33,181 nucleotides of DNA from Planctomycetota bacterium (GCA_022564665.1 JADFKZ010000011.1:1-33181), one strand, 5' to 3'; shown: positions 1 to 8,302, counted from the first letter of the stretch. Translations and numbers: made by a program. Notes: a model not told the origin generated them from the sequence alone.

Positions 1-426
1 GCCGTCGATGGGCGGGCGTGGGGATGGCAGCTGGGGCTCAACCTCGAAGTGCCCATTGGCAACGAGGCGGCCGAGGCGCGTGTGCACCGGGCGATCCTCA
101 CGCGGCTCCAGCGTCTGGCGACACGGACCTCCCGCGAGCAGTCCGTCAAGCAGGAGGTGCTTGACGCCCTGGACAACCTCCACGCGACGTGGCGGCGGAT
201 CCTTGCCTCTGATGTGACCGTGGGGCTGGAGGCGCAGAACTACCAGGCTGAGCAGGGCCAATACCAGCTGGGCCTCCGCAACTCAACCGAGGTTCTGTTT
301 GCGGAGGAGCGGCTCGCTGATGCGAACGTCGCCTCCATCAACGCCGTTCTCGACTACCAGATCGCCAGGATCGACCTGGCGTTCGCCACGGGGATGCTGC
401 TGGGGGCGTCGCGGATCACGTGGTGA
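1..426 (+). CDS. TolC-family outer membrane efflux protein, C-terminal part
   Basis: The reading frame is open from the first base, so only the last 141 residues are present. The segment has the pattern of an outer-membrane efflux protein (OEP/TolC family): a QLGLNLEVPIGN stretch, like the strand-to-helix transition of these proteins, followed by a long charged helix with regularly spaced Ala, Leu and Gln, then YQLGLRNSTEVLFAEERL, the usual second-helix motif. TolC proteins form the outer-membrane channel of type I secretion and efflux systems. It sits near an HlyD adaptor and two ABC exporters (1881-8302), so it could be their outer-membrane partner, although it is on the opposite strand and separated by a sigma-factor gene. 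The family call is firm; the partnership is inference. Confidence 0.8.
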   Translation, partial: AVDGRAWGWQLGLNLEVPIGNEAAEARVHRAILTRLQRLATRTSREQSVKQEVLDALDNLHATWRRILASDVTVGLEAQNYQAEQGQYQLGLRNSTEVLFAEERLADANVASINAVLDYQIARIDLAFATGMLLGASRITW

Positions 427-457
427 AGGCTGATTGTCTCTTGAATCCTGCTCTTTA

Positions 458-484
458 CTCCGCGGCCCTCCGCGGTGAATCTTC
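458..484. repeat. CCGCGG-type dispersed spacer repeat, copy 1
   Basis: Two CTCCGCGG-like units side by side followed by TGAATCTTC. Near-copies lie at 1840-1866 (23 of 27 bases identical) and 20097-20120 (23 of 24 identical). The two CCGCGG blocks (460-465 and 470-475) can pair into a 6-bp hairpin with a 4-base loop between the convergent TolC and sigma-factor genes, so it might also act as a weak transcription stop, but no T-run follows. Confidence 0.6.
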
Positions 485-503
485 GCCTTCATCGACAGCC
501 GGC

Positions 504-1088
504 CTATGTGCTTTTGGTTTCGCTTGGCTCTGCGAGCGCGACGGCCAGCCATCGTCGAGCGAACGTCCAGTCCTTGACCACCGTCTTGCGGGAGACTCCC
601 AGGACGCGGGCAACCTCGTCATGCGACAGACCGGCAAAGAAGCGGAGCTCAACGATTCGACTCGCCCGTTCGTTGATCTTCGCCAGCGTGTTCAGTGCTT
701 CGTCCACCTCGCGGATATCGATCTCCCTGGGGCCGGATCGGACAACCAGCTCCAGGGATACCCGCGCATGCCCGAAGCCCCGTTTCAGCGCTCGCCGCTG
801 GCGGGCGTGATCGATGAGTATCTTCCGCATGGCGCCGGCAGCGACAGCCAGGAAATGCTCCTTGCTGTTGAAGGACCCCGGCGGCTGGCCCGCGAGCCGC
901 AGGTAGGCTTCGTTGACCAGGACCGCCGGCTCCAGCAGGTAGTCCACCGCCTCCCGCTTGAGATAGCTCGCCGCCAGCGCCCGCAGATGGTTGTAGACCA
1001 GCGGCATCAGCGCATCGGCCGATGCGGTGGCGCCGAGGTCGCCTGGTATTGCTGCCCCGCTCGGAGGCGTTTCTGGACTCCGCCCCAT
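504..1088 (-). CDS. ECF-type RNA polymerase sigma factor
   Basis: A 194-residue extracytoplasmic-function sigma factor of the small kind amplified in planctomycetes (TIGR02999-like). Region 2 begins at DALMPLVYNHLRALAASYL and continues through LVNEAYLRL and AMRKILIDHARQRRA. Region 4 is at the C-terminus, RIVELRFFAGLSHDEVARVLGVS, with a helix-turn-helix that reads the -35 box. The frame stays open upstream to 1376, but the ATG at 1088 gives the family's usual length and the upstream residues are low-complexity, so I prefer it; no clear ribosome site is visible. No anti-sigma factor gene is adjacent. It lies between the TolC gene and the repeat-protein gene, so it could regulate the export locus, but nothing in the sequence proves this. 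Confidence 0.85.
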   Translation of the reverse strand: MGRSPETPPSGAAIPGDLGATASADALMPLVYNHLRALAASYLKREAVDYLLEPAVLVNEAYLRLAGQPPGSFNSKEHFLAVAAGAMRKILIDHARQRRALKRGFGHARVSLELVVRSGPREIDIREVDEALNTLAKINERASRIVELRFFAGLSHDEVARVLGVSRKTVVKDWTFARRWLAVALAEPSETKST

Positions 1089-1263
1089 TGGTGCTTCGCC
1101 GCTTGGTGGGGTCGCAATCTCGGCTGAGCCCGCCCCACAAGGCCCACGCCAGGATACACCATCGGAGCCGTTGGGCAAAGCCCTGCGCTGGTGTGGCAAG
1201 GGACCCCGGCGGTTCCACCCGCCGCCTCCGGTGCGTGAAATAGTCGGATTTTGAAGCGGTTTT

Positions 1264-1292
1264 TTGGTGGCGCCGCGGTCGCGGTTTACGCT
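1264..1292 (+). promoter_or_regulatory. possible promoter of the repeat-protein gene
   Basis: TTGGTG (1264-1269), a 17-base spacer and TACGCT (1287-1292). The match is moderate (3 of 6 and 4 of 6 to the sigma-70 consensus). The -10 fits the TAnnCT form seen at several other candidate promoters in this window. Initiation near 1299 would leave an untranslated leader of about 80 bases containing the 1331-1342 palindrome. Confidence 0.3.
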
Positions 1293-1330
1293 ACTCCTGT
1301 CAGTGGGAGGCTGACGTGTGGTCGGGTCCC

Positions 1331-1342
1331 TTGGTCGACCAA
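1331..1342. promoter_or_regulatory. 12-base palindrome, possible operator
   Basis: TTGGTCGACCAA is a perfect palindrome 36 bases before the ATG of the repeat-protein gene. Position and symmetry are those of a site for a dimeric repressor, but no cognate regulator is identified and the function is inference. Confidence 0.3.
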
Positions 1343-1378
1343 ATCGCAATTGGCAAACGCAATACATGGAGAACAATA

Positions 1379-1672
1379 ATGCCGGAAAAGGACAAGCAAG
1401 AGCAGCCTGACTTCAAGACCGTCGCGGGTGGAACCGGGGACGGCCCCGAGGTTGAGACGGAGCGTCCGGGTAAGTCGAAGCCGGTTGTCGGCTTGACCGC
1501 GGCCGGTACGGGTGACGGACCCGAGTTGGAGACGGAGCGTCCGGGTCGGACGAAGCCGCATCTGGACGTCGGTCTGGTCGCCGGCGGTGCTGCGGATGAC
1601 AGCTCCAGCGTGGAGACGAACCGGCCGAAGATCAAGATCAGGGTCGACGATCCTGACCTGGGAGCAAAATAG
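1379..1672 (+). CDS. small triple-repeat protein, candidate exported peptide precursor
   Basis: A 97-residue acidic, soluble protein with no Cys, no membrane segment and no Sec signal. The ATG at 1379 follows GGAG (1368-1371) with a 7-base spacer, a good ribosome site. After a charged 14-residue start come three repeats: VAGG at 15-18 with ETERPG at 26-31; TAAG at 40-43 with ETERPG at 51-56; VAGG at 67-70 with ETNRPK at 79-84. Repeats one and two share TGDGPE(V/L)ETERPG and near-identical DNA, suggesting recent duplication. C39 peptidases cut after GG or GA, and a C39-peptidase exporter is encoded 3 kb away. The protein may therefore be a precursor with an 18-residue leader and repeated cores. 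I recognise no named family; the precursor role is inference. It could also be an unrelated repeat protein. Confidence 0.7.
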   Translation: MPEKDKQEQPDFKTVAGGTGDGPEVETERPGKSKPVVGLTAAGTGDGPELETERPGRTKPHLDVGLVAGGAADDSSSVETNRPKIKIRVDDPDLGAK

Positions 1673-1712
1673 GGGATAGATGGGCTCGGATATCTTGGCT
1701 ACCCAACACAAG

Positions 1713-1737
1713 GGGCTCCCCACAAGGGAGCCCTTTT
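1713..1737 (+). terminator. Rho-independent terminator after the repeat-protein gene
   Basis: GGGCTCCC (1713-1720), a 5-base loop, GGGAGCCC (1726-1733) and TTTT (1734-1737). The stem is a perfect 8 bp, 40 bases after the stop codon. It lies between convergent genes; the other side has only a partial T-rich flank, so it may also help stop the minus-strand export operon. Confidence 0.85.
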
Positions 1738-1762
1738 CGCCAAAGCAGGCCCTGTCATTGCG

Positions 1763-1824
1763 GGCTATCGGCTATCGGCAAGAAAAACCGCGACCGACTC
1801 TTATATGGCTGACAGCTGACAGCC
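1763..1824. repeat. heptamer spacer repeats (GGCTATC and AGCTGAC units)
   Basis: Two GGCTATC units plus GGC (1763-1779), then after 27 bases GGCTGAC-AGCTGAC-AGCC (1807-1824). Both blocks have a 7-base period and can partly pair with each other. The first block, with the AAGAAAA that follows it, recurs in opposite orientation at 28961-28980. This is non-coding spacer between convergent genes. Confidence 0.6.
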
Positions 1825-1839
1825 TCTTTCTCGGCAGCC

Positions 1840-1866
1840 CTCCGCGCTCCTGGGCGGTGAATCTTC
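1840..1866. repeat. CCGCGG-type dispersed spacer repeat, copy 2
   Basis: The most divergent copy of the element at 458-484: the second unit has GG for CC, but the terminal GCGGTGAATCTTC is unchanged. It directly follows a heptamer block and precedes the end of the minus-strand ABC gene. Confidence 0.5.
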
Positions 1867-1880
1867 TTCTTCCGGGTTTC

Positions 1881-4793
1881 TTACGCGATCTGTCGTTTGA
1901 CAAGCTCGCGGAACACCCCCGGCGTGTCGACCAGCTCCTCGTAGGAGCCTCGCTGGACAACCCGTCCCTTGTCGAGCACGAAGATCCTCTCGGCGTTGAT
2001 GATCGTGCTGAGCCGATGGGCGATGACCACCCTGGTCGCCCGAAGCCGATCAAGGCTCTCTGTGACGATTGCCTGTGTGGGGTTGTCCAGGGCGCTGGTG
2101 GCCTCATCGAAAAAGACGAGGCGTGGCTTGGTCACCAGCGCACGAGCGATCATGAGCCGCTGGCGTTGGCCTCCCGACAGCGTGGACGCGCCCTCAGTGA
2201 TAATCGTGTGCATCCCCATGGGCATCTGCTCGATGTCCTTGGCGAGGCCGGCGAGCTTCGCCGCGTCCCACGCATCGGCCAGAGTGAGGTCGACGGCGGA
2301 GCCGACGATGTTCGTGAAGATATCGCCCGGGAGAAGGTCACCGTTTTGAAGGACGACACCGAGTTGACGACGCAGCTTCCTTGGATCGAGCCCGGAGACA
2401 TCGAAGCCGTCGTAGGCGATCGTCCCCGACTCCGGCTGCTCGAACGCCAGCAGGAGACGTAGGAGCGTGGACTTGCCGCTGCCGGAGGGTCCGACCAGGG
2501 CAACGAACTCTCCTGGTTGGGCGTCGAAGTTGACGTTTGACAGGATGAGCGGGCCATCCGGCTCGTATCGGAAGGTGAGGTTGGAGATCTCGATCCGCCC
2601 CCGCAAGGTGCCCGGATCGGCCTTCCCGGACTCCACTTCGGGCGTGGCGGCCAGTATCGGCTTGAGCCTGGTGTAGAGCGGCACAACGCTCAACATGTTC
2701 ACCGCCGTCGACCCCAGCTGCATCACCCCGGTCAGGAGCATCGTGAAGGCGGCGACGAAGGCGAGGAAGCTGCCCGTCGACAGCTCCGTTGGGCCGTCAC
2801 GGGTGACGAGGAGAAAAATGATCATGGAGGTCAGGGCGGGGAATGACGCGAGGAAGACGGTGAGGTAGTTGGAGATGATTCTCGCCGCGACGTCGAGCCG
2901 CTTCTGATGCGCGAAACGGGCCGCCCACTGGGCAAAGGCCCGATCCTCGGCGGCCGCGACGCGAAGCTTGGCGATCCCGTTGATGAACTGGAGCAGCATG
3001 CCCGTCATCTTGCCATACTCCTCCTCAATCTCTCGCTCGTAGCGAAGCTGGAGGAGCCCGCTGCCGACGATTGCCACCAGCGCGATAAGAACCAGGCCCA
3101 AGGCAGCCAGAGCGATGGGTGGGCTGTAGTAGAAGAGCAGTGCGACGGCAAAGAGCGAGAAGATACTTGAGACGATGGTGGTGATCGCCGACGTCGACAC
3201 CTCGCTCATGATGGTGTCGATGCCCATGGCCCGCGTCCCCAGATCGCCGGCGGTATACCTGGCAAAGAACTTGGTGGGCAGGTTGATGACCCGCTCCCAC
3301 ACGGCCGCCTGCAGGCTGTCCCCGGCGCGGTGCTTTAGTCGGATCAGCGCGATGTTGCGGGTGACCTGCGTCGCGCCGATAGACAGGGCGACCACGATGA
3401 GCACGAGAACGATCTGGGAAAGCTGGGAGTGTTGCACGCCGGGGATAACAACGTTGAAAATGTGCCCGATGGCGAGGGGAGTGACCAGCGCCAGCAGCCC
3501 TCCGAGGGCGCCGATCATGGCCACCATCCGCAGGTCAGGACCGATGTTGCGCGCGGCGAAACGGATCAGGTCGAGGCCCGTCAGCGGCCGGTCGGGCAGG
3601 CAGCGGTAGAAGGCGAACGCCGAGGGATCGAGCCGGCGCGCAACAGCGGCGGTGACCGGCTCCACCGTGCCCTCGGTGACGTCGTGGAGCTTATAGGATG
3701 TCGCTGAGGCCGGAAGAAGGGCCAGGGGCGTGTCGCCGCCGGCCAGGAAGCCCAGCAGCGGGCCACCATCCCGGCGGTACCAGTTGTCGCGCAGCTGAAC
3801 GCGGCGAAGTGCGAACCTGGATGCTTGAGCAATTTCCTCCAGCGGATTCTCCTGGACGCCACCGCGTCTGGCCCTTCCCGGCTCCCTGATCTGGATTCCC
3901 TGTTGGTCACCGACGAGTCGGCAGGCGGCCAACAAGGCGGTCTCGCTGGGGGCGCCCGCTTGGGCCTGACGCCTCCGGGTGAGGACCGACTCGAGATCGG
4001 TGAAGGCGGTCTTCAGCGTGGAGCGGTCGGCTTCGGACTTGGCCTTCAGGCGGCGGCGGGTCATCTCCTGGTTGCGCTGGCGTTGGAGGTCGATCGCCGC
4101 CTCGACCGTGTCATGGAACGCCTCGAGCCCGCGCCAGTAGGCTCCGTCGAGCGTGATTTCGTCTGACCGCTCCGACCTGAGGGTGCACGCGGTCTCGGCC
4201 GTGAGCCAGGCGTCCTTGCCCAGCGGGAAGAGGATGTCACCCTTGATCGTGCCGGGTCCGTCTTGGCTCAGAAAACAGGCCTGCCCCTGAAGAGGCCGCA
4301 GCCAGAGCACGTTCGACTGTGGCTGGGCGCTTTGGCCGGCCTGGAGCAGGCACTCAGACCCGGCGCGAAGGTTCTGCGTCCCGGTTGGAGCGAAGTCGCT
4401 TGCGCACAGTGCGCACACCGCGGCGACCCAACGGTCAACGGCGCCGGCGATGTGTGGGCCGACGGCGGGATCCTCGGCGGCCCTGGCGAGCCGGGCAGCG
4501 GTCAGCCGCGACAGCTGTGCCTCAGCGGATCCGTAGCCCATGATGAGCACGTTGCGCCCCTCGGGATGGGCATGAAAGCCAAAGAGCAGTTGTCCCGACC
4601 TGATCTGCAGCAGGTGCGTCCGCTGGAGGTCGGTGGACCCGTCCTGGCGGGTGATGGTCAAGGCCACGATGTCGATATGCCCCCTGGTGACGAGCCAGAC
4701 CGCCCCCGGGTCCACCAGCGGCAGCGGCGCGTTGCCGCCGGCCGGTGTCGCCGATCCATGCAGGGCAAAGAGCTCGGTGATGACGTCGGTCAT
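1881..4793 (-). CDS. NHLM-type peptide export ABC transporter (permease/ATPase, no peptidase)
   Basis: A 970-residue fusion matching the second ABC subunit of NHLP/NHLM bacteriocin exporters (TIGR03797-like). The first ~400 residues are a soluble region whose role I cannot name. Membrane helices occupy roughly 418-690. The C-terminal ATPase has Walker A GPSGSGKS at 768-775, signature LSGGQ near 97 residues further on, Walker B LVFFDEATSALD and the IAHRLSTI H-loop. It lacks a C39 peptidase, so cleavage would be done by the neighbouring transporter (4814-7012), with which it may form a heterodimer. It is third in an operon, starting 20 bp after that gene's stop. The ATG at 4793 has only a distant AGGA, so translation may depend on coupling. 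Confidence 0.88.
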   Translation of the reverse strand: MTDVITELFALHGSATPAGGNAPLPLVDPGAVWLVTRGHIDIVALTITRQDGSTDLQRTHLLQIRSGQLLFGFHAHPEGRNVLIMGYGSAEAQLSRLTAARLARAAEDPAVGPHIAGAVDRWVAAVCALCASDFAPTGTQNLRAGSECLLQAGQSAQPQSNVLWLRPLQGQACFLSQDGPGTIKGDILFPLGKDAWLTAETACTLRSERSDEITLDGAYWRGLEAFHDTVEAAIDLQRQRNQEMTRRRLKAKSEADRSTLKTAFTDLESVLTRRRQAQAGAPSETALLAACRLVGDQQGIQIREPGRARRGGVQENPLEEIAQASRFALRRVQLRDNWYRRDGGPLLGFLAGGDTPLALLPASATSYKLHDVTEGTVEPVTAAVARRLDPSAFAFYRCLPDRPLTGLDLIRFAARNIGPDLRMVAMIGALGGLLALVTPLAIGHIFNVVIPGVQHSQLSQIVLVLIVVALSIGATQVTRNIALIRLKHRAGDSLQAAVWERVINLPTKFFARYTAGDLGTRAMGIDTIMSEVSTSAITTIVSSIFSLFAVALLFYYSPPIALAALGLVLIALVAIVGSGLLQLRYEREIEEEYGKMTGMLLQFINGIAKLRVAAAEDRAFAQWAARFAHQKRLDVAARIISNYLTVFLASFPALTSMIIFLLVTRDGPTELSTGSFLAFVAAFTMLLTGVMQLGSTAVNMLSVVPLYTRLKPILAATPEVESGKADPGTLRGRIEISNLTFRYEPDGPLILSNVNFDAQPGEFVALVGPSGSGKSTLLRLLLAFEQPESGTIAYDGFDVSGLDPRKLRRQLGVVLQNGDLLPGDIFTNIVGSAVDLTLADAWDAAKLAGLAKDIEQMPMGMHTIITEGASTLSGGQRQRLMIARALVTKPRLVFFDEATSALDNPTQAIVTESLDRLRATRVVIAHRLSTIINAERIFVLDKGRVVQRGSYEELVDTPGVFRELVKRQIA

Positions 4794-4813
4794 GGTGACG
4801 TTGGGCTTCGGTC

Positions 4814-7012
4814 CTACTCGGTGGTGATCAGCCGGGCATAGAGCCCGTCGGCCTTGATGAGATCCTCGTGAACGCCGCGCTGAGTCACCTTGCCCCGATC
4901 GAGCACGATGATCTCATTGCAGTCGCGAATCGTGCTGAGCCTGTGAGCGACAATCACACAGGTGCATCCCCGCCGCCTGATGTTGTCGTCGACGATCTTC
5001 TCCGTGGCCGCATCCAGCGCACTGGTGGCCTCGTCCATGACGAGCACCGTCGGATCGATCGCCAGGGCGCGGGCGATCTCGAGCCTCTGCCGCTGTCCCC
5101 CGCTGAAATTCCGCGCCCCTTCATCCACGCTGCTGGCATACGCGCCGCGACGGGAGGAGATGTCGTCGTGGATGTGGGCGTCCTTGGCGGCCCGCTGGAT
5201 CGCCTCGTCGGGCAGCGTCGAGTCCCAGAGGGCGAGGTTCTCACGGATCGTTCCCTCGAAGAAGAAGATCTCCTGGTCCACGAGGGCGAAGGAGTTCGCC
5301 AGCAAGCCTCGCGGGTGGGTCTCGCGAGTCTTGCCATCGAAGAGCACCTCGCCTGTCCAGGGGCGGTACAACCCGCTGATCAGCTTGGCCAACGTGGACT
5401 TGCCGCTGCCGGAAGGACCGACCAGGGCGACCCGGTCGCCGGGGGCGAGCTTCAGGCTGAAGTCCTTCAGCAGCGGCTCGTCAAGGCGGCTGTAACCGAA
5501 GGTGACGTTGCGCAGCTCGAGGAACCCGCTCAGCCGGCGTTGCGGAGCGGCGGTCCGCTCAAACCGCTCCTCGGCCAGGATGGGATCGATCTGGTAGTTG
5601 AGGACGTCATCCAGACGCTTCATGTCGCCGGCCAGCTTCTGGACCACCGCGCCGAGGCGGACGAGGTCCTGGATCGGGCGTGAGAAGCTGATGAGCAGCG
5701 ACTGGATCGCCACGAGCATGCCGATGGTGAGCGCGCCATCCATGACCCTGAATCCCCCCACGCCCAGCACGATGGCGGTGGAGAGGAGCGAGAGGGTGAA
5801 GGGAACCGTGTTGACGAACGCGGTCGACACCGCCAGCCGCTGCGCCGCCGCGCTGGACTTGGCCTGGTATCCCGACCAGCGCGCGAAGAAATCGGACTCG
5901 CGAGCCGCTGCCTTGATCGACTCAATGCACTGCACGCCCCCCATCGCGGTGGCCATCAGCTTGCCCGAGTCCTGCAGCATCCGCTGGCTCTCGTCAACCC
6001 GCTTTCGGGCGATGAGCTTCAGCACCAGGAGGTTGACGAGCGAGATCGAGACGCCGATGAGCGTCAGGACCACGTCGTAGCGGAGCATGAGCATCGCGTA
6101 GAAGAAGGCGGTGATGAGCCCGAGCACGCTCGTGGCCAGGTCTCCGGTGAGGACGCTTGCCACCCGCTCGTTCCCGGAGATCCGGTTGGTGATATCACCG
6201 GCGTGCCGCTGCCCGAAGAACTCCATGGGCAGCCGCAGCACGTGCCGGAGAAAACGGCCCGTCGTCGTGATGGCGAGCTTCGTCGACGATCGCATGAGAT
6301 AGTGCTGCTGCAGCGCCGTCAGCACCGCCCGTAGCGCGGCGGCAATGCCGAGACCCAGCACCAGCGGGCCCAGCCACTTCGTCGAGCCGCCAATGAGGAT
6401 CTCGTCGACGAAGATCTTGGAGAAGGTCGGAATCGCCAGCCCGGGAATCACGAGACCCAGCCCGGCCAGCACACAGAACGAAACCGCCATTCGAATGCCG
6501 CGCAGCCGCCCGGCCAGGGCCCTGATCATGCTCGGTCTGCGGCCGCCGCGCTGGAACTCCTTGAGCGGCTCGAAGGTCAATACGATTCCCGACATGCCCC
6601 GGTCGAACTCCTCGTCGGAAACGGTCTTGCGGCCGAACGCGGGATCGTTGAGATAGGCGCGGCGGCGGCGGAAACCCTCCAACACGACGAAATGGTTGAA
6701 GTTCCAGAAGAGGATGCATGGCAGCCGGATCTCGGCGAGCTCGTGGATCTCCATCTTGAAGGCTTCGGCCTTCATCTCATACCGCTCGGCGGCGGCAAGC
6801 ATGTTGGCGGCCTTGCTCCCGTCGCGCGAGACGCCGCAGTCCACCCGCAGCTTCTCCAGCGGAACCCATCGGCCGTAGTGGGCAAGGATGATGCCGAGGG
6901 CGGCGGCGCCGCACTCCGCCGCTTCCATCTGCAGGAGCGTCGGCGTGCAGACCGGCCGTCTCCTGGGAAGCGTGGGTCGCTCGTGTGCCTTAACTTGGGT
7001 CATCTCCTGCAA
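4814..7012 (-). CDS. NHLM-type peptidase-containing ABC transporter (C39 peptidase/permease/ATPase)
   Basis: A 732-residue exporter that removes leader peptides after a double-glycine-type site and moves the product across the inner membrane (TIGR03796-like). The N-terminal C39 peptidase has all catalytic residues: Cys34 in MEAAECGAAALG, His107 in NFNHFVVLEGF and Asp123 in LNDPAFG. Membrane helices follow from about 170 to 460. The ATPase has Walker A GPSGSGKS at 532-539, FSGGQ at 636-640, Walker B VLVMDEATSALD and VAHRLSTI. Start: TTG at 7012 or ATG at 7003. The AGGAG abuts the ATG with no spacer, which favours the TTG or an unusual site, so numbering may shift by three. It lies between the HlyD gene (18 bp upstream) and the partner ABC gene (20 bp downstream). 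Confidence 0.93.
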   Translation of the reverse strand: MQEMTQVKAHERPTLPRRRPVCTPTLLQMEAAECGAAALGIILAHYGRWVPLEKLRVDCGVSRDGSKAANMLAAAERYEMKAEAFKMEIHELAEIRLPCILFWNFNHFVVLEGFRRRRAYLNDPAFGRKTVSDEEFDRGMSGIVLTFEPLKEFQRGGRRPSMIRALAGRLRGIRMAVSFCVLAGLGLVIPGLAIPTFSKIFVDEILIGGSTKWLGPLVLGLGIAAALRAVLTALQQHYLMRSSTKLAITTTGRFLRHVLRLPMEFFGQRHAGDITNRISGNERVASVLTGDLATSVLGLITAFFYAMLMLRYDVVLTLIGVSISLVNLLVLKLIARKRVDESQRMLQDSGKLMATAMGGVQCIESIKAAARESDFFARWSGYQAKSSAAAQRLAVSTAFVNTVPFTLSLLSTAIVLGVGGFRVMDGALTIGMLVAIQSLLISFSRPIQDLVRLGAVVQKLAGDMKRLDDVLNYQIDPILAEERFERTAAPQRRLSGFLELRNVTFGYSRLDEPLLKDFSLKLAPGDRVALVGPSGSGKSTLAKLISGLYRPWTGEVLFDGKTRETHPRGLLANSFALVDQEIFFFEGTIRENLALWDSTLPDEAIQRAAKDAHIHDDISSRRGAYASSVDEGARNFSGGQRQRLEIARALAIDPTVLVMDEATSALDAATEKIVDDNIRRRGCTCVIVAHRLSTIRDCNEIIVLDRGKVTQRGVHEDLIKADGLYARLITTE

Positions 7013-7030
7013 GCCCCCCCCGGGGACGGA

Positions 7031-8302
7031 TCAGTCGCCACCGAGCTTCTTCCTGGCCATCGGAATGACCAGTTCAATTGGACGGTGCGTATCGACGGTC
7101 ACCGAACCCTTGCACATCGTCCCCGCTGAGATCTTTTGCGGCGGGCCCGACACGGTGCTCCACTGGTATCCGCTGAACGTCGACTCATCGGGGTTCAGCG
7201 ACACGCGCAGCTCCAGGAGCACGCCTATCTCGCGTGTGAAATTCTCCACCAGGTCACTGTCATTGAGAAGCACCAGCATCGCCTGCTTGCTCGTAGGCTT
7301 GCTGTCGACGAAGGAGACCGTCCCCACCATCGATCCGTGCTCCTCCCTCTTGACGGTGGCGGGAGAGATGTGGACCACATCTCCCAACGCAACCCGCCCG
7401 CCGGTCGCGGCCGATACGTACAGGATGGCCTGGAGCCTCTCGGAGGCCGACGCCTCGGGCTGAATGACCAGGATCTCTTCACCAACGCTTACCGTGGTCT
7501 GGACCGCGGCCCGCACCTCGACCACCGTCCCTGCGAAGTGGCACCGTACCTTCGACTCGCGCTCGAGGCGGCGCTGGAGCATCGAGACCTTGCCGGCCAG
7601 CTCATCGAGCATGAGCTTCCGCTCCATCCGCCGCCGCTCGCGCTGAAAGCTCGCCTCTCTGTTCTTGGCAGCCAACTGCTTGATCTGGAGACGCGCTTGC
7701 CTTTCTTGGAGCTTGGTGTCCTCGAGGTCCTCGACCACCTTGTGCAGGTCAAACGGGGTCATCACGCCCTGGTCAACGAGACGGTCGATGATCACCCGCC
7801 GCTCGTTCAGACGGTCGACGCGTTCCTGGGCAAACTCGGCTGTCTGCTCAAGCCGCTGTTTTTCCGTTTCGGCAAGGTTCTTCTGGACTTCCTCCTCGCG
7901 ACGATCGAGCTCCAGGAGCAGCTCGTGCTGGGCCTGCAGCTCTTTGAGGTGCGAGTCCGTCTCGGCCAGTTCGTCCTCGAGGCCGCGCTGGTCGATCGTG
8001 GCGACGATTTGACCTGTGGCGATGTGGTCGCCCACCGACGGAAGAATCTCGGTGAGCCTGCCATTGCCGGGGGACACGACCACCATCAGGCCGCCGCCGG
8101 CCACGATGATCCCCTCGCCCTCTACCGTGCTGGGCACGCGGGCGAGAATCGACCAGGCAATGATCGCCGCCAGCAACGCCCAGATCGCGATCAGCGAGAT
8201 CCAGCCCCTGGGGCTCATCACCTGGAGCAATTGATCCAGCTGTTCGGGCGAGGACAGCCGCTCCAGCGCCGACTCGCGGAACAATCGCTTGGAAACGGAC
8301 AT
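7031..8302 (-). CDS. HlyD-family secretion adaptor of the NHLM export system
   Basis: A 423-residue membrane-fusion protein (TIGR03794-like) linking inner-membrane ABC exporters to an outer-membrane channel. It has a short cytoplasmic N-terminus, one membrane helix at about 34-54, a first lipoyl-like half (around GDHIATGQIVATID), a long coiled coil rich in Glu, Gln and Arg (about 110-250), a second lipoyl half (CHFAGTVVEVRAAVQTTVSVGEEI) and a C-terminal beta-barrel region. The ATG at 8302 is preceded by AGGAG with 9 bases spacing, a strong site. It is the first gene of the hlyD - peptidase ABC - ABC operon; order and lengths match known NHLM secretion loci. Confidence 0.9.
   Translation of the reverse strand: MSVSKRLFRESALERLSSPEQLDQLLQVMSPRGWISLIAIWALLAAIIAWSILARVPSTVEGEGIIVAGGGLMVVVSPGNGRLTEILPSVGDHIATGQIVATIDQRGLEDELAETDSHLKELQAQHELLLELDRREEEVQKNLAETEKQRLEQTAEFAQERVDRLNERRVIIDRLVDQGVMTPFDLHKVVEDLEDTKLQERQARLQIKQLAAKNREASFQRERRRMERKLMLDELAGKVSMLQRRLERESKVRCHFAGTVVEVRAAVQTTVSVGEEILVIQPEASASERLQAILYVSAATGGRVALGDVVHISPATVKREEHGSMVGTVSFVDSKPTSKQAMLVLLNDSDLVENFTREIGVLLELRVSLNPDESTFSGYQWSTVSGPPQKISAGTMCKGSVTVDTHRPIELVIPMARKKLGGD

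Larger units (their letters stand above)
1089..1378. other. spacer between divergent sigma-factor and repeat-protein genes
   Basis: About 290 bases without a convincing gene. It holds a GC-rich inverted repeat CGGCGG/CCGCCG (1207-1212 and 1219-1224, 6-base loop), a possible promoter for the repeat-protein gene (1264-1292) and a perfect 12-base palindrome at 1331-1342. The sigma-factor frame is technically open through most of it but does not look like protein-coding sequence. Confidence 0.5.

Noticed and set aside
1089-1376. N-terminal extension of the ECF sigma factor
   Set aside because: The frame is open, but the residues are low-complexity Arg/Pro/Gly, and the ATG at 1088 already gives a full-length family member.
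1763-1824. CRISPR array
   Set aside because: The units are 7 bases, adjacent and without unique spacers, and no cas gene is present.
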